Below, piece by piece: positions 44,501 to 53,387 of a DNA stretch of 64,000 nt. Each line of letters opens with the position of its first letter. Position 1 is the stretch's first letter. The stretch lies in NCBI GenBank assembly GCA_030546905.1, contig JAUOPI010000001.1, positions 124,001-188,000 on the forward strand. The letters are read 5' to 3'. Below the pieces are notes generated by a model. The model was given only the letters and a program-made list of their open reading frames with translations, ran no database searches and had not been told where the DNA came from. The stretch comes from Granulosicoccaceae sp. 1_MG-2023 (GTDB taxonomy: Bacteria; Pseudomonadota; Gammaproteobacteria; Granulosicoccales; Granulosicoccaceae). The translations under genes and the position numbers were made by a program.

Positions 44501-45709
44501 ATGAATGCACTGCAAAACAAAAATATTGTTCTCGGCGTGTGCGGCGGTATCGCGGCTTACAAGAGTCCCGATCTGGTCCGCCGGCTGGCCGAAGCCGGTG
44601 CCAATGTGCAGGTGGTGATGACCGGCCACGCCCGTGAGTTTGTCTCCCCCCTGACCTTTCAGGCGGTTTCCGGACGGGCCGCGCGCGACACGCTGTTCGA
44701 CGAGGCAGCCGAAGCGGCCATGGGCCACATTGAGCTGGCCCGCTGGGCCGATCTGATCCTGATCGCCCCCGCCACCGCCAACACCATTGCCCGCATTACC
44801 CACGGTCTGGCCGATGATCTGCTGACCACGCTCTGCCTGGCCACCCGAGCACCGCTGGCGGTGGCGCCGGCGATGAATCAGGTGATGTGGTCCAATCCCG
44901 CCACGCAGGCCAATATCGCCCTGCTCAGCCAACGCGGCGTCAGCGTGCTCGGACCGGGCTGCGGCGATCAGGCCTGCGGCGAAACCGGCGCAGGGCGCAT
45001 GCTCGAACCGCTGGTACTGCGCGAGCAGGTAGCCGCCCTGCTGGACGACACCGCACAAAGCCTGGCCGGTAAATCCGTACTGATCACCGCCGGACCGACC
45101 CGCGAGGCCATAGATCCGGTGCGCTATATCAGCAATCACAGCTCCGGCAAGATGGGCTTTGCGATTGCCGCCGCGGCCGCCAAAGCCGGTGCCCGCGTCA
45201 CCCTGATTGCCGGCCCGACCACGATTGCGCCGCCGGCCGGTTGTCAGGTGGTGGCAGTGGAAAGCGCCGCGCAGATGCATCAGGCGGTCATGGAACAGGC
45301 CGCGCAGCACGCGGTGTTTATCAGCGTCGCCGCCGTTGCCGATTTCCGTCTGAAAGAGGTGCGCGAGCAGAAGATGAAGAAGTCGGCGGACGAGATCACC
45401 CTGACCCTGATCAAGAATCCCGACATACTCGCGGATGTGGCCGCCCTGCAGAACGGGCGCCCCTTCTGCGTGGGCTTTGCCGCCGAGACCCACGATCTGG
45501 AAAACTACGCGGCCGACAAACTGGCGCGCAAGAATCTGGATATGATCTGCGCCAACCTGGTGCAAAGTGGCGGCGACTCCGTCTTTAACAGTGACGACAA
45601 CGCACTGGAGATTTTCCTGCGCGACGGCGGGCGCATCAGCCTGCCGTCGGCTTCCAAAACCCGAATTGCCCACACGCTGGTCGATCTGATCGCAGAGCGC
45701 CTGGGCTGA
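44501..45709 (+). CDS. coaBC: Bifunctional phosphopantothenoylcysteine decarboxylase/synthase
   Basis: 402 aa. CoaC half: GVCGGIAAYKSPDLVRRL FMN site, APAMNQVMW and the active-site GCGDQACGETGAGRM. CoaB half from about 185: ITAGPTREAIDPVRYISNHSSGKMG, then KMKKSADEITL with the Lys of the CTP site. It makes 4'-phosphopantetheine from phosphopantothenate, cysteine and CTP. dut follows after 12 bp. The opposite strand carries a very long open frame that is not a gene. Confidence 0.95.
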   Translation: MNALQNKNIVLGVCGGIAAYKSPDLVRRLAEAGANVQVVMTGHAREFVSPLTFQAVSGRAARDTLFDEAAEAAMGHIELARWADLILIAPATANTIARITHGLADDLLTTLCLATRAPLAVAPAMNQVMWSNPATQANIALLSQRGVSVLGPGCGDQACGETGAGRMLEPLVLREQVAALLDDTAQSLAGKSVLITAGPTREAIDPVRYISNHSSGKMGFAIAAAAAKAGARVTLIAGPTTIAPPAGCQVVAVESAAQMHQAVMEQAAQHAVFISVAAVADFRLKEVREQKMKKSADEITLTLIKNPDILADVAALQNGRPFCVGFAAETHDLENYAADKLARKNLDMICANLVQSGGDSVFNSDDNALEIFLRDGGRISLPSASKTRIAHTLVDLIAERLG

Positions 45710-45721
45710 GTTTGTAGCGAC

Positions 45722-46183
45722 ATGAGCCTGAAACCCATTGACGTTAAGCTGCTGGACCCGCGCATCGGTGACAGCATTCCCATGCCGGCCTATGCCACCG
45801 ACGGTTCCGCCGGGCTTGATCTGCGCGCCTGCCCGGATGAGGCCCTGACCCTGGCACCGGGGCAAACCGAGCTGATCCCGACCGGTCTGGCCATCCATAT
45901 TGCCGACCCGGGCCTGGCGGCGATGATTCTGCCGCGCTCCGGGCTCGGCCATAAGCACGGCATTGTGCTCGGAAACCTGGTCGGGCTGATTGATTCGGAC
46001 TATCAGGGCCAGCTGTACGTTTCGTGCTGGAACCGCGGTCAGAAGAGTTTCACAATTGAAGTCGGCGAACGCATCGCCCAGCTGATACTGGTACCGGTGG
46101 TACAGGCGCGCTTCAATATCGTTGAATCCTTCGAAAGCAGCGAACGCGGTGAAGGCGGCTTCGGCTCGACCGGCACGCACTGA
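45722..46183 (+). CDS. dut: dUTP diphosphatase
   Basis: 153 aa with the trimeric dUTPase motifs in order: [35 protein letters not shown] and the C-terminal GEGGFGSTG arm. It converts dUTP to dUMP and keeps uracil out of DNA. It lies 12 bp after coaBC and 72 bp before algC, the conserved coaBC-dut-algC order. Confidence 0.95.
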   Translation: MSLKPIDVKLLDPRIGDSIPMPAYATDGSAGLDLRACPDEALTLAPGQTELIPTGLAIHIADPGLAAMILPRSGLGHKHGIVLGNLVGLIDSDYQGQLYVSCWNRGQKSFTIEVGERIAQLILVPVVQARFNIVESFESSERGEGGFGSTGTH

Positions 46184-46255
46184 CCACAAGGCCTGAAATT
46201 TGCTCGGATCGGGCCATCAAACCATAGTTGAAAGAAACAACTCAGGACCTTACCT

Positions 46256-47632
46256 ATGACGACACCATCCGCTTCGATCTTCCGCGCGTACGATATCCGC
46301 GGCATCGTAACCGACACCCTGACGCCCGATGTAGTAGAGCAGATCGGCCGCGCTTACGGCAGCGAATGTCTGGCACAGAACTGCAAATCAGCAGTAGTTG
46401 CCCGCGACGGCCGCCTGTCCGGCCCGGATCTGGTGGCCGCCTTGTCCAAAGGTATCGCCTCCACCGGCGTTGATGTTATCGATATCGGCATGGTGCCGAC
46501 TCCGGTCTTGTATTTCGCCACGCATCACCTGAAAACCGGCACCGGCGTGATGGTCACCGGCAGTCACAACCCGCCGGAATACAACGGCCTGAAAATGATG
46601 ATCGGTGGCGACGCCCTGTTCGGCGACGGCATCACCGGCCTGTACGACCGCCTGGTCAACAACCAGCTCAGCAGCGGCGAAGGCAAGATCAGCAGCGCTG
46701 ACGTACTCGATGCCTATATCGAGCGCATCGTCGGTGATATCAAACTCGAACGCCCGATCCGTGTCGGTATCGATTGCGGCAACGGCGTAGCCGGTGCTGT
46801 GGCACCGCAGCTGTTCAAAAAGCTCGGCTGCGAGGCCGTTGAGATGTTCACCGACGTGGACGGCACTTTCCCCAATCACCACCCGGATCCGGCCAAAACC
46901 GAAAACCTGCAGGATCTGATCAAAGCGGTTGATGAGAACAAACTCGAACTCGGTCTGGCCTTCGACGGCGACGGCGACCGGGTTGGTGTGATCGACGACA
47001 AAGGTGAGATTATCTGGCCTGACCGGCAGATGATTCTGTACTCACGCGACATCATCAGCCGCAATCCCGGCGCGCTGATTATCTATGACGTGAAATGCTC
47101 ACGGCTGTTGCCCGCCGCTATCGAAGAAGCCGGCGGTAAAGCGGAAATGTGGAAAACCGGCCACTCCTTTATCAAAGCGCGCCTGAAAGAAACCGGCGGT
47201 CTGCTCGGCGGTGAAATGAGCGGGCATATTTTCTTCAAGGAACGCTGGTACGGCTTTGACGACGCGCTCTATTCCGCAGCGCGTCTGCTGGAAATCATCT
47301 CCCGTGACAGCCGTCCGGTCAGCGAGATCTTTGGCGAGATTCCCGACAGCGTGAACACCCCTGAGCTGAACATCAGCTTCGCCGAAGGTGAGCACCATAA
47401 GTTCATCAGCAAATTCTGCGAGACAGCCTCTTTCGACGGTGCGAAAATCACCACCATCGACGGGCTGCGTGCTGACTTTGCCGACGGCTGGGGTCTGGTG
47501 CGGGCATCCAACACCACGCCTTCACTGGTCATCCGCTTTGAAGCCGACAACGAAGCTGCCCTGAAGCGCATTCAGGACCAGTTCGCCAGCGCAATGAAAG
47601 CCGTTGATGCGGATATCAAACTGCCTTTTTGA
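46256..47632 (+). CDS. algC: Phosphomannomutase/phosphoglucomutase
   Basis: 458 aa. Alpha-D-phosphohexomutase domains: RAYDIRG near the start, phosphoserine loop TGSHNPPEYN with Ser103, metal loop FDGDGDRVG, sugar loop GEMSGH and a C-terminal phosphate loop RASNTTPSLVIR. It interconverts mannose and glucose 1- and 6-phosphates for polysaccharide and lipopolysaccharide precursors, and could feed the NDP-sugar needed by the solute pathway at the left edge. argB follows after 26 bp. Confidence 0.93.
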   Translation: MTTPSASIFRAYDIRGIVTDTLTPDVVEQIGRAYGSECLAQNCKSAVVARDGRLSGPDLVAALSKGIASTGVDVIDIGMVPTPVLYFATHHLKTGTGVMVTGSHNPPEYNGLKMMIGGDALFGDGITGLYDRLVNNQLSSGEGKISSADVLDAYIERIVGDIKLERPIRVGIDCGNGVAGAVAPQLFKKLGCEAVEMFTDVDGTFPNHHPDPAKTENLQDLIKAVDENKLELGLAFDGDGDRVGVIDDKGEIIWPDRQMILYSRDIISRNPGALIIYDVKCSRLLPAAIEEAGGKAEMWKTGHSFIKARLKETGGLLGGEMSGHIFFKERWYGFDDALYSAARLLEIISRDSRPVSEIFGEIPDSVNTPELNISFAEGEHHKFISKFCETASFDGAKITTIDGLRADFADGWGLVRASNTTPSLVIRFEADNEAALKRIQDQFASAMKAVDADIKLPF

Positions 47633-47637
47633 CCTAA

Positions 47638-48522
<885 letters not shown>

Positions 48523-48542
48523 GGAAGGCTTCCCCACCGGAC

Positions 48543-48578
48543 ACAAAAAAAGCCGCATTTATTGCGGCTTTTTTTTGT
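48543..48578. terminator. Bidirectional rho-independent terminator
   Basis: ACAAAAAAAGCCGCA stem pairs with TGCGGCTTTTTTTTGT around a short loop, with A and T runs on either side. It lies between convergent argB and the DUF4124-like gene. Confidence 0.92.
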
Positions 48579-48596
48579 GCTTAGCGGCAGCTTCGC

Positions 48597-49217
48597 TCAG
48601 CGCGAGGCCTTAAGCTCGCGGTAGCGCACCAGATCCTCTTTGAATTTGCTCATCAGGGACTTGCGTTCCGCGGCCTTGGAATCGACCAGCGACCAGGCGT
48701 TCTCGATATTTCGCAGGATCGACTGGCGTTCTTCGTAGAGTGAATCACGCGCTGAACCCGTGGCCGACTCCTGTGCGTTGATGCGCGAATCGATCGTGGC
48801 CAGACGTTCGGAGAGAATCCGGATCCGGTCGTCCAGGCGGTTGATCAGCCCGTCAATCATGCCAATGCGGTCATCGCGGGTACGGATCAGGTCTTCTTCC
48901 GAGGAAAACGTGGCCAGCAAGGCCCGGTCGCGGATTTCCGCACGTCGTTGCGCTTCTTCGAGCGCGCGCAGACGCAGGCGCTCCTCGCGGCTGGGTACAC
49001 TACGCAGGGTCACGCCCTGTTCGTTGAGGATCGCATGCCCGTCATCCTGCGAGGATGAAGGCGGACGATCCTGATACACCATCGCACCGTCTTCTTCGTA
49101 TTTATAGACCGAGGTTCCCGCCCATACCGGGCTACCGACGGTAATAAGTGCCGCTATCCCAAGCGCACCACGCTGCAGCCACCGGCGCAACGCAGGATTC
49201 CCTGATGTACATGCCAT
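48597..49217 (-). CDS. DUF4124-like exported protein with coiled coil
   Basis: 206 aa from the ATG at 49217. Signal peptide ending GSPVWA (about residue 34). A short DUF4124-type beta segment follows (VYKYEEDGAMVYQDRPP). From about 85 the protein is one long Arg/Glu-rich helical coiled coil (RLRLRALEEAQRRAEIRDR onward). Periplasmic; function unknown. A gene of this type occurs between argB and pyrE in related genomes, and pyrE lies upstream on the same strand. Confidence 0.75.
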   Translation of the reverse strand: MACTSGNPALRRWLQRGALGIAALITVGSPVWAGTSVYKYEEDGAMVYQDRPPSSSQDDGHAILNEQGVTLRSVPSREERLRLRALEEAQRRAEIRDRALLATFSSEEDLIRTRDDRIGMIDGLINRLDDRIRILSERLATIDSRINAQESATGSARDSLYEERQSILRNIENAWSLVDSKAAERKSLMSKFKEDLVRYRELKASR

Positions 49218-49356
49218 TTTCAAAGCCTGCCGGTTGAAATGAATTTCAGTCGTGCACCAATCACTGTCACGACGTGTTTGCTTTCATATCGGCCGACCGG
49301 CATTGTTCGCCAGCCACAAATCGTGCGCTATCGCACAATTTTCTGTTGTGGCAGTT

Positions 49357-50001
49357 TCAGACCCCGTACTCGGCGCGGTAAGCACGAATAGCCGGCAGGT
49401 GCCCGGCCAGTTCCTCATGGGACTCGATATAACTGACCAGATCAGCCAAGGCCGCCACGCTGACCACCCGGGTGCCGTAGCGTTGCTCGACTTCCTGAAT
49501 GGCCGACTTATCGGCCTTGCCGCGTTCCTGACGATCAATGGCGATCACCACACCGGCAAACTCAGCGCCCTGCCCGTCGATAATTTCATAGGCTTCGTTA
49601 ATCGCCGTGCCGGCCGTGATCACATCATCGACCACCAATACCCGGCCCTGAAGCGGCGCACCGACCAACATACCGCCTTCGCCGTGATCTTTGGCTTCTT
49701 TGCGGTTAAAACACCAGGGCACATCGCGGCCATGATGTTCGGCCAGCGCAATGGCGGTCGCGCAACCGAGCGGGATGCCCTTATAGGCCGGGCCGAAAAT
49801 CACATCAAACTCAATGCCGGAATCGACTATCGCCTGAGCGTAAAACTGCCCCAGACGGCTGATCGCTTCGCCTGAGTAGAACAGGCCGGCATTGAAGAAA
49901 TAAGGGCTCTGACGGCCGGATTTAAGCGTGAACTCACCGAAGCGCAGCACGTCGTGGCTGAGAGCAAAACTGATAAATTCGTCGGAGATCTTGCGGGTCA
50001 T
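49357..50001 (-). CDS. pyrE: Orotate phosphoribosyltransferase
   Basis: 214 aa from the ATG at 50001; 15 upstream codons excluded. Starts [14 protein letters not shown], then [25 protein letters not shown], the flexible loop [13 protein letters not shown] and the PRPP loop [13 protein letters not shown]. It makes OMP from orotate and PRPP. It is divergent from the exonuclease gene, which matches the pyrE/crc arrangement of pseudomonads. Confidence 0.95.
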   Translation of the reverse strand: MTRKISDEFISFALSHDVLRFGEFTLKSGRQSPYFFNAGLFYSGEAISRLGQFYAQAIVDSGIEFDVIFGPAYKGIPLGCATAIALAEHHGRDVPWCFNRKEAKDHGEGGMLVGAPLQGRVLVVDDVITAGTAINEAYEIIDGQGAEFAGVVIAIDRQERGKADKSAIQEVEQRYGTRVVSVAALADLVSYIESHEELAGHLPAIRAYRAEYGV

Positions 50002-50072
50002 GGGCAGAACCAGTGTGGCGGAAATTTCGGGTATGATACACGCCACTTCAGATCAAATACACGGAGCCCGGC

Positions 50073-50852
50073 TTGCGTATCATCAGCATCAACACCAACG
50101 GTATCCGCTCTGCCGGTCGCAAAGGTTTTTTCGACTGGCTGCCGGCGCAAAACGCAGATGTCATCTGTGTTCAGGAAACCAAAGCCCAGCGCCACCAGCT
50201 CGATGATCCGCTCTACCATCCCGAGGGCTATCACTGCACCTACCACGACGCGGAAAAGAAAGGCTACAGCGGTGTGGCCATCTACACCCGGCACAAGCCA
50301 CGGGAATTTATTCACGGTCTCGGCGATGAGCTGATCGACCGTGAAGGCCGCTATCTCGAAGCGCGCTACGGCAACCTCTCGGTGATCTCCCTGTATATGC
50401 CGTCCGGCTCCTCCGGCGAGGTCCGGCAGGAATTCAAATACCGCATGATGGATCTGTTTATGCCGCACCTGCAGGCGTTGAAGCGCAAGCGCCGTCAGTT
50501 TGTGATCTGCGGCGACTGGAACATCGCCCACACCAATGCCGATATCCGTAACTGGCGCGGCAATCAGAAAAACTCCGGATTTCTGCCCGAAGAACGCGAC
50601 TGGCTGACCGAGCTGTTTGACGACGTCGGCTATGTGGATGCCTTCCGTCAACTGCCGCAGGAAGAACACGAATACACCTGGTGGTCCAACCGCGGTCAGG
50701 CCTGGGCCAAGAACGTCGGCTGGCGTATCGACTACCAGATCACCACACCGGGGCTGCGTGGCAAGGTCAAACGCACTGAGATTTACCGCGAAGAACGCTT
50801 CTCCGATCATGCGCCTTTAATCATCGACTACGATTTTGAAATACAAGCCTGA
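50073..50852 (+). CDS. Exonuclease III / AP endonuclease at the crc position
   Basis: 259 aa from a TTG with GGAG 9 bases upstream. All catalytic motifs of the ExoIII family are intact: INTNG with Asn7, CVQETK with Glu35, GDWNIAH, and SDHAPLI with the terminal His. Pseudomonas Crc has the same length and genome position but lost these residues and became a regulator. This protein should therefore be an active AP endonuclease in base-excision repair. The end overlaps the ampG-like gene. Confidence 0.88.
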   Translation: MRIISINTNGIRSAGRKGFFDWLPAQNADVICVQETKAQRHQLDDPLYHPEGYHCTYHDAEKKGYSGVAIYTRHKPREFIHGLGDELIDREGRYLEARYGNLSVISLYMPSGSSGEVRQEFKYRMMDLFMPHLQALKRKRRQFVICGDWNIAHTNADIRNWRGNQKNSGFLPEERDWLTELFDDVGYVDAFRQLPQEEHEYTWWSNRGQAWAKNVGWRIDYQITTPGLRGKVKRTEIYREERFSDHAPLIIDYDFEIQA

Positions 50853-52401
50853 CTCAGCACCGGCCGGCAGCTGGCGCGCCAGCCTCACCGCGTTTCTGCA
50901 AGCGCGGGTTATCGCCATGTTGTTTCTGGGCTTTTCCGCCGGGGTGCCGATTCTGCTGATTTTCTCCTCGCTTGGCTTATGGCTGCGCGAGGCCGGTGTG
51001 GATCGCTCGGCGGTCACCTTCTTCAGCTGGGCAGCGCTGGGCTATTCCTTCAAGTTTGTCTGGGCACCGCTGGTCGATCGCCTGCCCCTGCCCTGGCTGA
51101 GCGCCCGTTTCGGTCGCCGCCGCGGCTGGTTGCTGCTGGCGCAATTGGCCATTATCGGCTCGCTGGTGTTGATGGCCATGACCGACCCGGCGGCCGGTCG
51201 GGCGTCGCTGACACTGATGGCCCTGGCGGCGGTACTGCTGGGCTTTTCCAGTGCCACTCAGGATGTCGTGATCGACGCCTACCGGATTGAGGCGGCACCG
51301 CCCGAGCTGCAAGCCCTGATGTCATCTACTTATATCGCGGGCTACCGGGTCGGAATGCTGGTGGCCGGTGCCGGCGCGCTGTTTCTGGCCGGCAGTCTCG
51401 GTTCCGAAGCCGGTGCTTATTCGTACGCGGCCTGGCGCACCACCTATCTGGTGATGGGCCTGGTGATGCTGATCGGCGTACTCACCACACTGCTGATTAC
51501 AGAGCCCGACGATCACGCCCTGCGCAGCCATTTCGATGCCGCTGAACATCTGCGTTTTCTGCTGCTTTTCGCGGTTTCTGTGTTGACGTTTATTCTGGTT
51601 TTCGCCGTTACCGGACGCTACCTGCCGCTACTGCGCGAAATCCTCGCCCCCCTCCTCCTCACCGGCGACGCACTGGCCGGTTTTCTCAGCGAAGCTGTGC
51701 GCCTTACTGTCGCCGCCACTCTGGCCGGACTGCTGGCGCGGTTTGCCATCCAACGCCATTGGGTTAATCAAACACTGGTACGCCAGAGCTATGTCGATCC
51801 TGTCCGGGATTTCTTCGCCCGTTATCCACACGGTCTGGCCTGGCTGTTGTTGGCCTTGGTTGGCTTATACCGCATTTCCGATATTGTTCTGGGCGTGATT
51901 TCCAATGTGTTCTATCAGGACATGGGCTTTAGCAAAGAAGAAATCGCCACCGTGGTGAAAAGCTTCGGCCTGTTTATGACGCTCGCCGGTGGTTTTATCG
52001 GTGGTTTAATGTGCGTCCGCTACGGCGTAATGCGGATTCTGTTTCTCGGCGCTTTGCTGTCCGCGGTGACCAATCTGCTGTTTATGCTGCTGGCCGGTAT
52101 GGGCGATAACCTGCCCATGCTGTATCTTGTCATCAGCGCCGATAACCTGTCCGGCGGCATTGCCTCGGCGGCCTTTATCGCTTTTCTCTCGTCGCTGACG
52201 AATCTCTCTTTCACCGCCATGCAGTACGCGATTTTCAGCTCCCTGATGTCACTCTTACCCAAGCTGATCGGCGGCTATTCGGGCAGCATGGTCGACAACC
52301 TCGGCTATCCGGGCTTTTTCCTGCTGACCGCGCTGATGGGCTTGCCGATTCTGTTGCTGGTGCTGCTGGCCGGACGCTATCTGCAAACCCGCTCTGTCTG
52401 A
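50836..52401 (+). CDS. ampG: AmpG-family muropeptide transporter
   Basis: 521 aa from a TTG that overlaps the exonuclease gene by 17 bp. About 12-14 membrane helices. AmpG/SLC33-type motifs: MLFLGFSAGVPILLIFSSLGLWLREAGV in helix 1, WAPLVDRLPLPWL in the loop and GFSSATQDVVIDAYRIE. It would import anhydro-muropeptides for cell-wall recycling. The overlap with the upstream stop means translational coupling. No ampC or ampR is near. Confidence 0.85.
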   Translation: MKYKPDSAPAGSWRASLTAFLQARVIAMLFLGFSAGVPILLIFSSLGLWLREAGVDRSAVTFFSWAALGYSFKFVWAPLVDRLPLPWLSARFGRRRGWLLLAQLAIIGSLVLMAMTDPAAGRASLTLMALAAVLLGFSSATQDVVIDAYRIEAAPPELQALMSSTYIAGYRVGMLVAGAGALFLAGSLGSEAGAYSYAAWRTTYLVMGLVMLIGVLTTLLITEPDDHALRSHFDAAEHLRFLLLFAVSVLTFILVFAVTGRYLPLLREILAPLLLTGDALAGFLSEAVRLTVAATLAGLLARFAIQRHWVNQTLVRQSYVDPVRDFFARYPHGLAWLLLALVGLYRISDIVLGVISNVFYQDMGFSKEEIATVVKSFGLFMTLAGGFIGGLMCVRYGVMRILFLGALLSAVTNLLFMLLAGMGDNLPMLYLVISADNLSGGIASAAFIAFLSSLTNLSFTAMQYAIFSSLMSLLPKLIGGYSGSMVDNLGYPGFFLLTALMGLPILLLVLLAGRYLQTRSV

Positions 52402-52431
52402 AACCACACTCTGTCTTTTGCGGACTCTGTT

Positions 52432-53319
52432 ATGACCACGCATAACCGCTCACCGGTGTTTTATTTCGGCCTGCTATTGCTGGGCATCTTCTGCGCGTCC
52501 ACGTCCTTTCTCTTTATCCGTGAAAGCACTGAACCGCCGGTGATGCTGGCTGCGCAGCGACTGTTACTGACGGTGTTGATTTTACAACCGGTATTCTGGC
52601 GCGATTACCACAAGCATTGCTCCGGCTCACTCCCGCGCTTGTTGCGCGATACTTTCTGGCCCGGCGTGGTGTTGGCCTTGCACTTTATCAGCTGGATTAT
52701 CGGTGTGCGCATGACCTCGGCGGCCAATGCCACGCTGATCGTGAATCTGGTGCCGCTGGTGATGCCGGTGTTTATGCTGGTGATGTTCAGCGAACGTATC
52801 ACCGGCCGCGAGCTTTTCGCCACCGCTCTGGCACTGTCGGCCATGGTGATCCTGTCAGCCAATGATTTTCATCTCGATGCCGCGCACTTTAAAGGCGACG
52901 TCATCTGCTTTTTTTCGATGATTCTGTTCGCGCTTTATCTGGCCCTGGGCCGCAACAGCGCACGCCTGCCGAGCATCTGGCTGTATATGGTGCCGCTGTA
53001 CTTTATCGCCGGACTGATCTGCATGGGCATAGCATTGTTTTACTCCTCACCCTTTCATGTCTATGAGCCCTACAACCTGACCATGATCGTGTTGCTGGCG
53101 CTGGTTCCGACTGTCGCCGGGCATACGCTGCTGAACTTCTCCATGCAGAAATTCCGCGGTCAGACCGTCAGCATCCTGAATATGACGCAGTTTATTTTCG
53201 CCGGCATCATGGCCTATTTTTTCTATCAGGAAGTGCCTTCGGCGGCGTTTTATATGGCCGCGGTGATGCTCGCGGCAAGCATTTTCTGGCTTAGCCCCAC
53301 GCACAGAAAAAGCCCCTGA
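52432..53319 (+). CDS. EamA/DMT family transporter
   Basis: 295 aa, ten helices in two EamA repeats (helix 1 GLLLLGIFCASTSFLFIRES; helix 3 AANATLIVNLVPLVMPVF; second repeat from about 150). Inner-membrane exporter-type protein, substrate unknown. It lies 30 bp after ampG on the same strand and ends at a terminator shared with pepN. Not closely similar to the other EamA gene of the window. Confidence 0.85.
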   Translation: MTTHNRSPVFYFGLLLLGIFCASTSFLFIRESTEPPVMLAAQRLLLTVLILQPVFWRDYHKHCSGSLPRLLRDTFWPGVVLALHFISWIIGVRMTSAANATLIVNLVPLVMPVFMLVMFSERITGRELFATALALSAMVILSANDFHLDAAHFKGDVICFFSMILFALYLALGRNSARLPSIWLYMVPLYFIAGLICMGIALFYSSPFHVYEPYNLTMIVLLALVPTVAGHTLLNFSMQKFRGQTVSILNMTQFIFAGIMAYFFYQEVPSAAFYMAAVMLAASIFWLSPTHRKSP

Positions 53320-53335
53320 TAAACGGTTCAGACAT

Positions 53336-53365
53336 AAAAAAACCGGCGCATAGACGCCGGTTTTT
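53336..53365. terminator. Bidirectional rho-independent terminator
   Basis: AAAAAACCGGCG/CGCCGGTTTTT stem with a 6-base loop between the convergent transporter gene and pepN; A and T runs on both sides. Confidence 0.9.
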
Positions 53366-53387
53366 CGGTCTGAGGTACAGAGCTGTA

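Noticed and set aside
43664-46189. 841-codon open frame antisense to coaBC and dut
   Set aside because: Only its last 224 codons (RadC) are real. The rest mirrors two well-recognised genes, has no family sequence, and such shadows are common in GC-rich DNA.
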